From: an uncultured Dongia sp.
GTDB lineage: Bacteria > Pseudomonadota > Alphaproteobacteria > Dongiales > Dongiaceae
DNA length: 64,000 nt
Assembly: GCF_936916975.1 (NCBI RefSeq)
Contig: NZ_CAKZGO010000003.1
Coordinates: 186,001 to 250,000, forward strand
Reading direction: 5' to 3'
Positions 51,469 through 63,251 of this stretch are shown here, one piece after another. Below the pieces are notes generated by a model, which saw only the letters and a program-made list of their open reading frames with translations, was not told the DNA's origin and ran no database searches. The position numbers and the translations under genes are program-made. Every line of letters begins with the position of its first letter. The stretch's first letter is position 1.

Positions 51469-53170
51469 GACCAGGGTCGAGGGCTGCGCGGGCGGCGGCC
51501 AGCGCAGCCGGCAGACCGGCGGCAAAACGAACCACCGGGCGCGTCACACCGAATGTCTTCAGCGTGCGTCGAACCGGGGCTGCGGCCGCGGCGATGACGA
51601 TATAGGCGCCGCGCTTATGCGCCTTGCGCACAAAGGCCTCGATGGTGGCCGCGGCGGTCGAGTCCAGCATCGGTACGGCGTCAAAATCGAAGATTACCGC
51701 CTTGGGCTGTTCGCCGATGCGATCGAGGGCGGCACCCACGCTGGCGGCAGCCCCAAAGAAGAAGGCACCTGAGATGCGGCAGATGACGATGTCGCGGTCC
51801 GCGCCTTGCGCCGGCTCATAGCGTTCGCGTGCATCGCCGTTGGTGCTGTCGGCCTGGTCTTCGTTGATCATCGGCGTCGCCGTCTCGACCGCCACCGCCT
51901 GCGCCAGGCGATGCAGCATGAGGAGTGCGCTCAAGCAGAAGCCGGTCAGGATACCGTTGATGAGATCGCTGAAGATGGTGACGAGGAACGTTGCCATCAG
52001 CACCAGCGCATCGGCGCGGGACGCCCGCAGCAAGGCGGCAAAGGCGTGTTTCTCCGCCATGTTCCAGGCAACAATCGCCAGTACCGCAGCGAGGGCCGCC
52101 AGCGGGATATAGGAAGCGAGCGGTGCCGCCAGCACCATGAAAGCGAGCAGGAACAGCGCATGCAGCATGCCGGAGACGGGGCCGCGCGCGCCAGCGCGGA
52201 CATTGGTGGCCGTGCGCGCGATCGTCCCCGTGACGCAGATGCCGCCAAACAAAGCGGAGGCGATGTTGGCCAACCCTTGCGCCACCAATTCGCAATTCGA
52301 GCGATGGCGGCGGCCGGTCATACTGTCGGCGACGACGGCGGAAAGCAGGCTCTCGATACTGCCAAGGAGGGCAAAGGACAGCGCCGAGGGTAGCATTTCA
52401 ACAATGCGGTCATAGCTGAGCGGCGGTAGTTGCGGCCAGGGCAGGATATGCGGGATACCGCCAAACCGTGTGCCGATCGTCTCGACCGGCAAGTGGAGAA
52501 ACGCCGCCCCCAAGGATGCTGCCGTGACGCCGATGAGGAGGCCGGGCCAGCGCGGCCGATAGCGGCGCAGGCCCACGATGAGGAGGATCGTCAGTAAAGC
52601 CAGCGCGCAGGCGGCCACCGTAAAGCTCGGTAGAGCCTGGGCCAGTGCCGGCACCTTGTGAATGAGCTCGCCAGGTTCGCCGCCCGGCATCTTGAGGCCG
52701 AGCAGATCCTTGATCTGGCTGGCGAAGATGATGACAGCGATGCCCGCGGTGAATCCCACCGTCACCGGATAGGGGATGTATTTGACGAAGGTGCCGAGCC
52801 GCAACAGGCCGGTCGCCAGCAGGATGATGCCGGACATGAGTACCGCCAGCAGCAGCCCGTCGATTCCGTGGACGGCGACCGTCGCTGCCACCAGCACGAT
52901 GAAGGCACCTGCCGGTCCGCCGACCTGGAAGCGGCTGCCGCCCATCATGGAGACGATGAAGCCACCGACGATCGCCGTGTAGAGGCCACGGTCCGGCGTC
53001 ACCCCCGACGCCACGGCGATCGCCATGGAGAGCGGTAAGGCGACGATCGCCACCGTCAAGCCGGCAACCGCATCGGCGCGCAGGTCATGAAGGCCATAGC
53101 CCTCGCGCAGCACCGTCACCAGCTTAGGCGTGAACAGCTCAACAAAACTGGGCTTATGAACCGTATTCAA
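51452..53170 (-). CDS. SulP family anion transporter with STAS domain
   Basis: 572 aa. A SulP membrane domain (about 25-430) has 'DLRADAVAGLTVAIVALPLSMAIAVASGV' and 'GGPAGAFIVLVAATV', followed by a C-terminal STAS domain (about 455-555) with 'DFDAVPMLDSTAAATIEAFV'. Members carry sulfate, bicarbonate or dicarboxylates; sulfate is the default reading only. It overlaps the convergent DUF2189 gene at the 3' end. Confidence 0.9.
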   Translation of the reverse strand: MNTVHKPSFVELFTPKLVTVLREGYGLHDLRADAVAGLTVAIVALPLSMAIAVASGVTPDRGLYTAIVGGFIVSMMGGSRFQVGGPAGAFIVLVAATVAVHGIDGLLLAVLMSGIILLATGLLRLGTFVKYIPYPVTVGFTAGIAVIIFASQIKDLLGLKMPGGEPGELIHKVPALAQALPSFTVAACALALLTILLIVGLRRYRPRWPGLLIGVTAASLGAAFLHLPVETIGTRFGGIPHILPWPQLPPLSYDRIVEMLPSALSFALLGSIESLLSAVVADSMTGRRHRSNCELVAQGLANIASALFGGICVTGTIARTATNVRAGARGPVSGMLHALFLLAFMVLAAPLASYIPLAALAAVLAIVAWNMAEKHAFAALLRASRADALVLMATFLVTIFSDLINGILTGFCLSALLMLHRLAQAVAVETATPMINEDQADSTNGDARERYEPAQGADRDIVICRISGAFFFGAAASVGAALDRIGEQPKAVIFDFDAVPMLDSTAAATIEAFVRKAHKRGAYIVIAAAAAPVRRTLKTFGVTRPVVRFAAGLPAALAAARAALDPGLKPGS

Positions 53171-53273
53171 AGGCGGCTTTCATTGGGAAGAAGCTGGATG
53201 AACAGGCTGGAACTGTATCTACACATATTTGGTGTTGAAGATGTCTGTCAAGCTGCATCCGGGCGTTGCTGCA

Positions 53274-53972
53274 TCATGGCGCCGTTTTATCGCGATGCGT
53301 CAGCGTCTTGCGCCATTTGACGCGCAGTGCCGCGGGGCGTTCGGGAATGCGGTCGTCGAGCACGGTCACGGCATCGATGCGGTCGGTCCGGAAGTGGCGG
53401 AAGTCCTGCCGGAGCTCGCACCAGCCGACCAGCATGCGCACGGTTTCGAGATAACCGATGGTGACCGGCCAGATTGTGCGGTTGGTGGCGCGGTCCTGGC
53501 CGTCGCGGTAATCCAGCAGCACCTTGTGGCCGCTATGGATCGCCGCACGCACGCTCGACATATCGACCCGGTCGACCGGCATGTTGCGCCCGGTGGTCGT
53601 CAGGCTGGCGGGATCCAGCACAATGGGGCGCAAGCGCTCGGGGATTGCCGCGGCGATCTTGGCCAAAAGATCCTGGGCCGCCCGTGCCAGGGTCGGATCG
53701 CCACGACCGGTAACCCATTGCGCCCCGATGACCGCCGCCTCGATCTCGTCGGCGGTCAGCATCAGGGGTGGCAGGTCGAAGCCGCCTTCCAGGACATAGC
53801 CCACCCCGGCCTCGCCCCGGATCGGCACGCGCTGGGCCATGAGGGTGGCAATATCGCGGTAGATCGAGCGTTTGGAGGTCTCCAGCTCAGCGGCAATCGC
53901 ATCGGCGGTCAGCGGTTTCCGGTGCCGCCGCAGGATCTGGATGATCTGGAAGAGCCGGTCTGCCCGCCGCAT
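53274..53972 (-). CDS. YafY-type HTH/WYL transcriptional regulator
   Basis: 232 aa. The N-terminal winged helix has 'RADRLFQIIQILRRHRKPLTADAIAAELETSKRSIYRDIATLMAQRVPIRGEAGVGY'. The C-terminal WYL-like domain has 'KVLLDYRDGQ' and 'YLETVRMLVGWCELRQDFRHFRTDRIDAVTVL'. Divergent from the GST gene; regulators of this type often control a neighbouring GST or glyoxalase-like gene. Translated from ATG 53972. Confidence 0.9.
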   Translation of the reverse strand: MRRADRLFQIIQILRRHRKPLTADAIAAELETSKRSIYRDIATLMAQRVPIRGEAGVGYVLEGGFDLPPLMLTADEIEAAVIGAQWVTGRGDPTLARAAQDLLAKIAAAIPERLRPIVLDPASLTTTGRNMPVDRVDMSSVRAAIHSGHKVLLDYRDGQDRATNRTIWPVTIGYLETVRMLVGWCELRQDFRHFRTDRIDAVTVLDDRIPERPAALRVKWRKTLTHRDKTAP

Positions 53973-54067
53973 GTTTTCCCCGTTCGTTCTTTCACTGCTG
54001 ACACTAGGCTGGCAGCAGGGTGGCAGTAAAGAAGGGGTATCGCAACGCCGCCCGAAAGGACTTCGCC

Positions 54068-54808
54068 ATGTTACAACCGACAGCTCCGATTACCCTCTTC
54101 GCCTTCGGCCCGGCTTTCGATCTGCCGGAGGCCAGCCCCTATGTCATGAAGACGGAAACACAGCTGAAAATGGCCGGGCTGCCCTATGAAAAGGACTTCA
54201 CCGGCTTCGACAAGGCGCCCAAGGGCAAGCTGCCCTATATCAGGGACGGCGAGACGGTGGTCGCTGATTCCACCTTCATCCGCCAGCACATCGAATGGAG
54301 CTATGGCGTCGATTTCGACGCCGGCCTCAACCTGCAGCAGCGCGCGGCTGCCTGGGCGGTCGAGCGCATGATCGAGGATCATCTCGGCTGGGCCGCGCTT
54401 CGGGCCCGCTGGCTCGATCCGGTCAATTTTGCCAAGGGGCCGGCGCATTTCTTCGACCGCATTCCGGAAGAGATCCGCGAGACGATGAAGGAGAAAACCT
54501 TGGCGGAGATTGCCCAGCGCTTGCATGGACACGGAATCGGCCGCCATTCTGACGAGGACATCCTGTTTCTCGGCACGCGGTCACTCTACAGCCTGTCACA
54601 GATGCTGGGCGACAAACCCTATCTGATGGGGGACGAGCCTTGCGGCACCGATGCGACCGCCTTCGGCATGCTGACCCATGTCATGGCGCCGTTCTTCACC
54701 ACCGACCTGCGCAAGGCTGCGGAAGCGCACGCCAATCTGCGGCCCTATGTGGACCGCATGATGGCGCGCTATTACCCGGAGTTCAGCGCGCGCCAGATGG
54801 CGGCGTGA
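54068..54808 (+). CDS. glutathione S-transferase family protein (metaxin/FAX-like)
   Basis: About 246 aa from ATG 54068, with AAGGA 7 bases upstream; the longer frame from 54020 is unsupported. A thioredoxin-like N-terminal half ('ITLFAFGPAFDLPEASPYVMKTETQLKMAGLPYEKDFTGFDKAPKGKLPYIRDGETVVADSTFIRQHIE') is followed by an all-helical C-terminal half. The pattern with 'GKLPYI' and 'DST.I..HIE' matches the Failed-axon-connections/metaxin branch. Substrate unknown. Confidence 0.87.
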   Translation: MLQPTAPITLFAFGPAFDLPEASPYVMKTETQLKMAGLPYEKDFTGFDKAPKGKLPYIRDGETVVADSTFIRQHIEWSYGVDFDAGLNLQQRAAAWAVERMIEDHLGWAALRARWLDPVNFAKGPAHFFDRIPEEIRETMKEKTLAEIAQRLHGHGIGRHSDEDILFLGTRSLYSLSQMLGDKPYLMGDEPCGTDATAFGMLTHVMAPFFTTDLRKAAEAHANLRPYVDRMMARYYPEFSARQMAA

Positions 54809-54813
54809 AAGGC

Positions 54814-55845
54814 CTAGTCGGGCAGCTCATCGGTCCAGACTTTGAAGCCGGTGAGCTGGTTCTGCCCGAAGGTATAGGTGAGCGGGACGTCCGCCGCGTC
54901 GCGGCCGCGGGCGATGAGAATCCGTCCCACCCTTGCCGCGTTGTTGCGGGGATCGAAGGTGTACCAACGGCCGCCGAGATAGACTTCCATCCAGGCGGCG
55001 AGGTCCATCGGTTCATAGGGCGGCGGCAGGCCGATATCGCTGATATAGCCCATGCAATAACGCGCAGGAATGTTCATCGCGCGGCAAAAGGCAATGCCGA
55101 GATGCGTGAAATCGCGGCACACGCCGCGCCGCTCCTCATAGGTCTCCAGCGCGGTGCGGGTGGCGCGCGAGAACTTGTAGCCGAAATTGACCTGGTCGTG
55201 GACGAAGTCGCAGATCGCCTGAACCCGCGCCCAGCCCGGCGCCGATTGACCGAAGAGACGCCAGGCTTCTTCCGCGAGGACATCGCTTTCACAGTAGCGG
55301 CTCGGCAGCAGGAAGCTCAGGGCCTCGGGCGGCAAATCCTCGACGGCATGCTGCATCGCGTCCGGCACGATTGGGTCGGCCCGTCCGGCATCGCGCACCA
55401 CACCATCGGTGCGCAGCACGAAACGGCCCGGGGGCGCCACGAAGCGACAACAGGTGTTGCCGAAACCATCCTGATAGCGCTCGATCGGCACGGCCGGGTC
55501 GGTGCTCAGATAATCCTCGGTCTCCATATCGTCAGCCCGACTCTCATGCACATTCAGCATGACGATCATCGGGGTGGGAGTCGGCAGCTGATAGATGAAT
55601 TCGGAGCCGACATGGATGCGCAGCGGCCGGTTCGGCGCTATGGCATCGATCCTGACATGCTCGATCGCGGCCGGCGAGACCTGCAGCGCGGGCCGCGGGG
55701 ACCCGTCGACCGCCATCGACGGCAGATTGACAGGTTGATCGCCCCCGATATCGCTGTAGGAGCTTGTGGTGCGCCTCGCCGGCACAGCGGCACGCCAAAA
55801 ACGACGCAGCTTGATTTGTTCCGGGATCACCGTGGCGAAATCCAT
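54814..55845 (-). CDS. transglutaminase-like cysteine protease family protein
   Basis: About 343 aa from ATG 55845 (GGAG 6 bases upstream). ATG 55716 is an alternative, and the recognisable family sequence begins near 'LRIHVGSEFIYQLPTPTPMIVMLNVH'. The core shows the catalytic Cys in 'ERRGVCRDFTHLGIAFCRAMNIPARYCMGYISD'. It then has 'MDLAAWMEVYLGGRWYTFDPRNN', where the usual His before AW is Ala; the Asp is kept. Could be a peptidase or a binding protein. Function unknown. Convergent with the GST gene. Confidence 0.85.
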   Translation of the reverse strand: MDFATVIPEQIKLRRFWRAAVPARRTTSSYSDIGGDQPVNLPSMAVDGSPRPALQVSPAAIEHVRIDAIAPNRPLRIHVGSEFIYQLPTPTPMIVMLNVHESRADDMETEDYLSTDPAVPIERYQDGFGNTCCRFVAPPGRFVLRTDGVVRDAGRADPIVPDAMQHAVEDLPPEALSFLLPSRYCESDVLAEEAWRLFGQSAPGWARVQAICDFVHDQVNFGYKFSRATRTALETYEERRGVCRDFTHLGIAFCRAMNIPARYCMGYISDIGLPPPYEPMDLAAWMEVYLGGRWYTFDPRNNAARVGRILIARGRDAADVPLTYTFGQNQLTGFKVWTDELPD

Positions 55846-56054
55846 CTGATGCTCCACTATGCTAAAGATGATTGGCAGCCCACTCGGATGGCAGCCCGAT
55901 CTATTAGCCAATCTCTTGGCACCGGGGCGGCCAGTTGCAGGATCAACCGAAAAATCGCCGTCTGGTTCCATCCGCAAAACACCGGCAAAAGCGTTGAAAC
56001 CGCCTGCCGTCGCCCCTATTTGTTCCGGTTGAGATTTCCCTATAGTTTGAGCCC

Positions 56055-58244
<2,190 letters not shown>

Positions 58245-58256
58245 GTCGCTTGCGGT

Positions 58257-59399
58257 TCAGGATTGCCGCGCCAGCATGGCCTTGAAGCGATGCAGCGCCA
58301 GCGCCAGGAACAGGGACCCTTGTGCCACCATCAACAGCATTTGCGGCCAGATGATGTCGGCGCCGGCGCCACGATAGAGCACCGCCTGTGACGCCGCCAC
58401 GAAATGCGTCGAGGGCAGTGCCTTCATGACCACCTGGAAAAATTCCGGCATGGATTCGATCGGCGTCGTGGCACCTGAAAGGAGATTCATCACCACGAAG
58501 CAGGGAATCGCCATCATGGCGAATTGCGGCATGGAATTGGCGACGGTGGCGAGCAGCAGGCCCATTGCCGTCGTGGCGAATAGATAGATCGCAGTTGTTC
58601 CCAGAAACAGCGGCACCGACCCGGCAATGGGAACTCCCAGCAACCACTGCACCACGAAATGAAGGGACAGCGCCACGGAAACAAGGATGATGAGGCCGTT
58701 CGCCCAGATCTTGGCAACGGCGATTTCGCTGGCACTCACCGGCATGACCAGGAGATGCTCGATCGTGCCGCGTTCACGTTCACGAATGACAGCAGCGCCC
58801 ACCAGGATGATGGAGAGGATCGTCACATTCTCCACCACCTGCATCACCGACATGAACCAGGTTGAATCGAGATTGGGATTGAAATAGGCGCGGATGACAA
58901 CCTCGACCGGGACCAGGCTCGCCGTACCGCTCTGGCCGAGGAATGCCATGATCTCCCGATCGACGATGCTGGTCACATAATTCGTACCGACGCCGGCCTG
59001 GGTCATGGCCGTGGCGTCGACCGCAAGGCCAATCGTCGGTTCGCGGCCGGCGGCCAGATCCGCCTCCATCCCCGGCGGCATGTCGAGCACAAAGGTAAAC
59101 TGGCCGCGATCGAGACCGGCATCCACCTCGCCGCGGTCGATCAATTGCGGTTTCAGGAAGTAAGGAGGCTGCAGCGCCGCGATGATCCGGCGTGAGAGTT
59201 GTGATCCATCGCCATCGACCACGGCGATGGCGGCGTTCTGCACCTCGGTGCGGACACCATGCGCCACGGAATAGATCGAGAAGGTGAAAGAGAAGATCAT
59301 CAGCCCGAGAAGCACGGGATCGCGTGCCAGCGAGACCATCTCCTTGAGGCCCAGACGATAGACATTATGAATCCAGCGCAAAGCGGATTTGTTGCTCAC
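58257..59399 (-). CDS. ABC-2 type transporter permease, YhhJ-like
   Basis: 380-aa membrane subunit. One N-terminal helix, a periplasmic domain ('AAIAVVDGDGSQLSRRIIAALQPPYF') and five or so C-terminal helices with the ABC-2 motif 'REREREGTIEHLLVMPVSASEIAVAKIWANGLI'-type block. Last gene of a three-gene export operon, 3 bases after the RbbA-like gene. Paired with the membrane part fused to that ATPase, it likely forms the channel. Confidence 0.9.
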   Translation of the reverse strand: MSNKSALRWIHNVYRLGLKEMVSLARDPVLLGLMIFSFTFSIYSVAHGVRTEVQNAAIAVVDGDGSQLSRRIIAALQPPYFLKPQLIDRGEVDAGLDRGQFTFVLDMPPGMEADLAAGREPTIGLAVDATAMTQAGVGTNYVTSIVDREIMAFLGQSGTASLVPVEVVIRAYFNPNLDSTWFMSVMQVVENVTILSIILVGAAVIRERERGTIEHLLVMPVSASEIAVAKIWANGLIILVSVALSLHFVVQWLLGVPIAGSVPLFLGTTAIYLFATTAMGLLLATVANSMPQFAMMAIPCFVVMNLLSGATTPIESMPEFFQVVMKALPSTHFVAASQAVLYRGAGADIIWPQMLLMVAQGSLFLALALHRFKAMLARQS

Positions 59400-59402
59400 G
59401 GC

Positions 59403-62144
59403 TCAGCGCTCCTGCTTCGAGACGCAGAGCCGCGCCAGGACCAGGAAAATGATGCCGAAGGCTGCCAAAGCGAGATATTCCTTGGTGAAGGCGCCGAAGC
59501 CCAACCCCTTGGTGAAAACGCCGAGGCTCACGGTCTGGTACCAGGATGCGGGGAAGCCCAGGCCGATCCATTTCGCGGCACCTTCCAGCGTCGCGGTCGG
59601 ATACATGAGGCCCGAGAAATTGACCGCCGGAATGATCGAGAGAATCGCCGCCGCGAAGATGGCCGCCACCTGGCTGGAACAGAAGGCCGAGATGAGCAAC
59701 CCGAAGCCGGTCGTGGCGATCTGGTAGAGCGGCACCGCCACAGCGAGAGCCAGCAGGCTGCCCTTTGGATAGATGCCGAAGACCGGAATGGCGAGGAGCG
59801 TCATCAACAGGAAGGCAATGCAGCCGACACCGATATAGGGCAGTTGCTTGCCGATGAGATACTCGCCGATGCCGGCGGGCGATGCGTAGAGATTGGCGAT
59901 GGTGCCCAGTTCCTTCTCGCGCACGACGCCCAGTGCCGTCAGCATCGCCGGAATGAGCACGAGGAGCAGCATCATGATGCCGGGCACCATGGCAACGACA
60001 CTTTTGAAATCCTGGTTGTAACGGAAACGCGGCACCAGTTCGTAGGCTGTGGGATCGGGGAACTTGCCGATCGTCTGGCGCGCGCGTTCCATCGCCTGTT
60101 TGAGTGCTATGCCCTGCACATAGCCCCGCGCCGTCTCACCGCGGAAGGGAAAGCTGCCGTCGATGAAGACGCCGATCTGCGGCCGCCGGCCCTGCAGCAG
60201 GTCACGACCGAAGTCCGGCGGCACCTCGATCGCCACCTGCACATCGCCCGAGCGCAGGCGTTGGTCGAGGGCATTGAAATCCGAGATCGTCGGCGTCTCG
60301 GTGAAATAGGGCGATCCGCCGAAACCTTCCATCAAGCTGCGGCTTTCCAGCGAGCGGTCGCGGTCGAGAACGGCATAGCGCAGATCCTCGACATCGAAGG
60401 ACATGCCGAAGCCGAAACAGACCATGAGAAAGAGCGGCGCCAGCAAGGCGAAAGCGAGGCGGACGGTATCGCGCCGCAGCTCCAGCGCCTCGCGCCTGGC
60501 AAAGACCAGGATGCGGCGCAGGGCGTTCGCCGTCGGGCGCATAGCCATGTCGGGCGACGGGATCGCGGAAGGTGCCGCAGGCCGCACGGTGACACCTTCA
60601 TCCGCCTCGATCAGCTTGACGAAGGCCTCTTCGAGGTCGCCGCCGCCATATTGCATTGCGAGCAGTGGCGGTGCGCCGACCGCCAATGTTCGGCCCCGGT
60701 GCATAAAGGATATGCGGTCGCAGCGCGCTGCCTCATTCATGAAATGCGTGGAGACGAAAACCGTGACCCCTTCGTCGCGTGCGAGATGGCCGATCTGATG
60801 CCAGAAGGCGTCGCGTGCTTCCGGGTCGACGCCCGAGGTCGGCTCGTCGAGAATGAGGATTCGTGGCTTGTGCAGGCAGGCAGCCGCCAATTGCAGGCGC
60901 TGGCGTTGTCCGAGAGAAAGATCGCGTGGCAGGCGGTCGGCGATCGCCTCAAGATCGAAGCGCTTCAGGGAATCGGCGATGCGCGCCGCCAGCTCGACGC
61001 GCGGCACCTGATAGAGCCTGGCATGGAGGTCGAGATTGGCGCGGACCGACAGCTCCTCGTAAAGAGAAAAACTTTGCGACATGTAGCCGATATTGAGGCG
61101 CGACTGCCGGTCCTGCGCCGCCACCGGTTGCCCCAGCAGGCTGGCCGTGCCGCTGCTGGCCGGCAACAGGCCGGTCAGCATCTTCATCGTCGTCGTCTTG
61201 CCGCAGCCATTCGAGCCAAGAAAGCCGAAGATCTCGCCCGTCTCGATGCGGAAGCTGACCTTGTCCACGGCGACGAAATCGCCGAAACGGCAGGTCAGTT
61301 CCTCAGCCTCGATCGCCGGTGGCCCGTCACGATGCGGGCGCGGCGGCAGCGCGACCTCATCGGCGACAGGTGCTGCATTTGAGAGGCCGGCACGGTGTCG
61401 CAAGGTGACGAACGCTTCTTCCAGGGTCGCGGCACCGGCCTCTTTCAGCACCTGTGGCGTCGGCCCCGCGGCCAGCAAGCGGCCCGCATCGATGGCGATG
61501 AGATGGGCAAAACGCGCTGCCTCCTCCATATAGGCGGTGGCGGTGATGAGGGTGAGGCCCGGCCGTTCAGCGCGGATTTCGTCAATGAGATGCCAGAACT
61601 GCCGACGCGACAGCGGATCGACGCCGGTGGTCGGCTCGTCGAGAATGAGAAGGTCCGGATCATGGATGAGAGCGCAGCAGAGGCCGAGCTTCTGCTTCAT
61701 GCCGCCCGAAAGCTTGCCGGCCGGCCGGTCCGGGAACGGGTCGAGGCCGGTTGCCACCAGCAACCGTTCGCGCCGCGCCTTCGCCGCCGCGCCGTACACG
61801 CCAAAGAGGCCGGCGAAGAAATCGATGTTTTCGACCACGGACAGAGTCGGATAGAGATTTTTGCCCAGGCCCTGGGGCATATAGGCAATGCGCTCGGCGA
61901 TGGCGTTGCGATGACGCCTTTTGTGCATATCGCCGCCCAGCACATGGATCTCGCCCTGCTGGATGCGGCGTGTCCCTGCGATGAGCGACAGCAGCGTCGA
62001 CTTGCCGACGCCGTCCGGCCCAATGATCGCCGCGGTGCCGCCGGCCGGGATATCGAAGTCGATCTCCTGAAGGGCGAAATGCCGGTTGTTGCGGTGCTGG
62101 ACGCCCCGCAGCCGCACGGCCGGCTCGGGCAAGTTTCCGTTCAC
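59403..62144 (-). CDS. RbbA/YhiH-like ABC transporter, two ATPases fused to a permease
   Basis: 913-aa fusion. ATPase domain 1 (about 5-230) has Walker A IGPDGVGKST and signature LSGGMKQKL. ATPase domain 2 (about 275-500) has Walker A LGSNGCGKTT, signature LSLGQRQRL and Walker B LILDEPTSGVD. An ABC-2 membrane domain (about 530-913) has 'VREKELGTIANLYASP'. The layout matches YhiH/RbbA, which in E. coli lies beside yhiI and yhhJ. Starts overlapping the adaptor gene (ATGA at 62141-62144). Role: ABC export of an unknown substrate; a ribosome-linked role as for E. coli RbbA is also possible. Confidence 0.9.
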   Translation of the reverse strand: MNGNLPEPAVRLRGVQHRNNRHFALQEIDFDIPAGGTAAIIGPDGVGKSTLLSLIAGTRRIQQGEIHVLGGDMHKRRHRNAIAERIAYMPQGLGKNLYPTLSVVENIDFFAGLFGVYGAAAKARRERLLVATGLDPFPDRPAGKLSGGMKQKLGLCCALIHDPDLLILDEPTTGVDPLSRRQFWHLIDEIRAERPGLTLITATAYMEEAARFAHLIAIDAGRLLAAGPTPQVLKEAGAATLEEAFVTLRHRAGLSNAAPVADEVALPPRPHRDGPPAIEAEELTCRFGDFVAVDKVSFRIETGEIFGFLGSNGCGKTTTMKMLTGLLPASSGTASLLGQPVAAQDRQSRLNIGYMSQSFSLYEELSVRANLDLHARLYQVPRVELAARIADSLKRFDLEAIADRLPRDLSLGQRQRLQLAAACLHKPRILILDEPTSGVDPEARDAFWHQIGHLARDEGVTVFVSTHFMNEAARCDRISFMHRGRTLAVGAPPLLAMQYGGGDLEEAFVKLIEADEGVTVRPAAPSAIPSPDMAMRPTANALRRILVFARREALELRRDTVRLAFALLAPLFLMVCFGFGMSFDVEDLRYAVLDRDRSLESRSLMEGFGGSPYFTETPTISDFNALDQRLRSGDVQVAIEVPPDFGRDLLQGRRPQIGVFIDGSFPFRGETARGYVQGIALKQAMERARQTIGKFPDPTAYELVPRFRYNQDFKSVVAMVPGIMMLLLVLIPAMLTALGVVREKELGTIANLYASPAGIGEYLIGKQLPYIGVGCIAFLLMTLLAIPVFGIYPKGSLLALAVAVPLYQIATTGFGLLISAFCSSQVAAIFAAAILSIIPAVNFSGLMYPTATLEGAAKWIGLGFPASWYQTVSLGVFTKGLGFGAFTKEYLALAAFGIIFLVLARLCVSKQER

Positions 62145-63169
62145 GGGTTGGCCGCACCCGCTGGCGCAGCCGAGGATGCGCCATTGGAGGGCGGCGGCAG
62201 GTTCGGCGCAAGGAAATCGGGCCAGGTCGCCGCACCCTCGACCCTGAGATAGGCATTGCCGGTGAGGCCCGCTTTCACATAATCGCGATACTTGACCAGC
62301 AGATCGTGATCAATCGCCACCTTGATCCGGTAGGTGAGCTTGTCGCGCTCGGTCTTCGTCTCGACGAATTTCGGCGTGAACTGCGCCTCTGCTGCGACGA
62401 AGCTGACCTTGGCTGGAATGACGAATTCCGGTGCCGCGTCGAGCACGATGCGCGCTTCGGAATCGAGGCCGACCCGGCCGGCGACGGCAGTCGGGAAGAA
62501 CACCACCATATGCACATCGGCAAGATCAAGCAGGGTCGCCACCTGCCCGCCCGCCGCCAGTACTTCGCCGGCCTTCACCAGGCGGTATTCGACGCGGCCC
62601 TCGGTGGGCGCGCGCAGGGTCATGTCGGCAATTACCGTCCGCAGGCGCTCGACCCGTGCGGCCGCCGCAAGGAGGGCAGCCCGCGCATTCTCGACCCCGG
62701 CCTCGGCACCTCTCAGCGCGGCCACGGCGACGTCGCGCTGAGCCTGCCTGCGCTCGACCTCCGCCACCGGACCCACGCTCTTCTTCTCCAGCGTGGTCGC
62801 ACGTTTCAATTCGATCTCGGCCAGTTCCAGATCCGCCTCGCGGATGCCGATTTCGGCCTGGGCCTGGCCGATGGCTTCCTTGGCCTGCCGCTCATTGGCT
62901 TGCGCCTCGGCGAGGTCCGCCTTCAGTTCGGCCGTATCCATCTCGGCAACCACCTCACCCTTAGCGACGATATCGCCCTCGTCGACCAGCATGGCGGCGA
63001 CCCGGGCGGCATATTTGGTGGCGACCGCCACCCGTTCGACCTCGATCCGGCCATTGGCGACGGCAAAGCCAGCGAGCGCAGCCTCGCTCTGTCGCGCCTG
63101 CCAGAACACATAGCCGGCGGCGGCACCGCCGAGGAGGACGAGGATGATGAGGATGGTCGGAAGGCGCAT
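62141..63169 (-). CDS. HlyD-family periplasmic adaptor, YhiI-like
   Basis: 342-aa membrane-fusion protein. A single N-terminal helix ('IILVLLGGAAAGYVFWQ') precedes a biotinyl-lipoyl-like beta domain ('VATKYAARVAAMLVDEGDIVAKGEVVAEMDTAEL'), a long coiled-coil hairpin rich in Ala/Glu ('AQANERQAKEAIGQAQAEIGIREADLELAEIELKRATTLEKK') and the second half ('LRAPTEGRVEYRLVKAGEVLAAGGQV'). It would link the inner-membrane ABC proteins to an outer-membrane channel, whose gene is not here. First gene of the operon, preceded by a hairpin and an FNR-type box. Confidence 0.92.
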   Translation of the reverse strand: MRLPTILIILVLLGGAAAGYVFWQARQSEAALAGFAVANGRIEVERVAVATKYAARVAAMLVDEGDIVAKGEVVAEMDTAELKADLAEAQANERQAKEAIGQAQAEIGIREADLELAEIELKRATTLEKKSVGPVAEVERRQAQRDVAVAALRGAEAGVENARAALLAAAARVERLRTVIADMTLRAPTEGRVEYRLVKAGEVLAAGGQVATLLDLADVHMVVFFPTAVAGRVGLDSEARIVLDAAPEFVIPAKVSFVAAEAQFTPKFVETKTERDKLTYRIKVAIDHDLLVKYRDYVKAGLTGNAYLRVEGAATWPDFLAPNLPPPSNGASSAAPAGAANP

Positions 63170-63191
63170 TGAAAACCGCCGGTCTGGATTA

Positions 63192-63225
63192 AGAAGATGG
63201 AGTCAGAAATCTGACCCCATCTTCT
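63192..63225. repeat. long hairpin between ettA and the export operon
   Basis: AGAAGATGG-A-GTCAGA (63192-63207) and TCTGAC-C-CCATCTTCT (63210-63225) form a 16-bp stem with one mismatch and a 2-base loop. It lies in the leader of the YhiI-like gene and downstream of ettA. It may terminate ettA or be a small dispersed palindromic repeat. No T-run follows on either strand. Confidence 0.75.
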
Positions 63226-63251
63226 CATGCCCAAACCCTACGGCAAGCACC

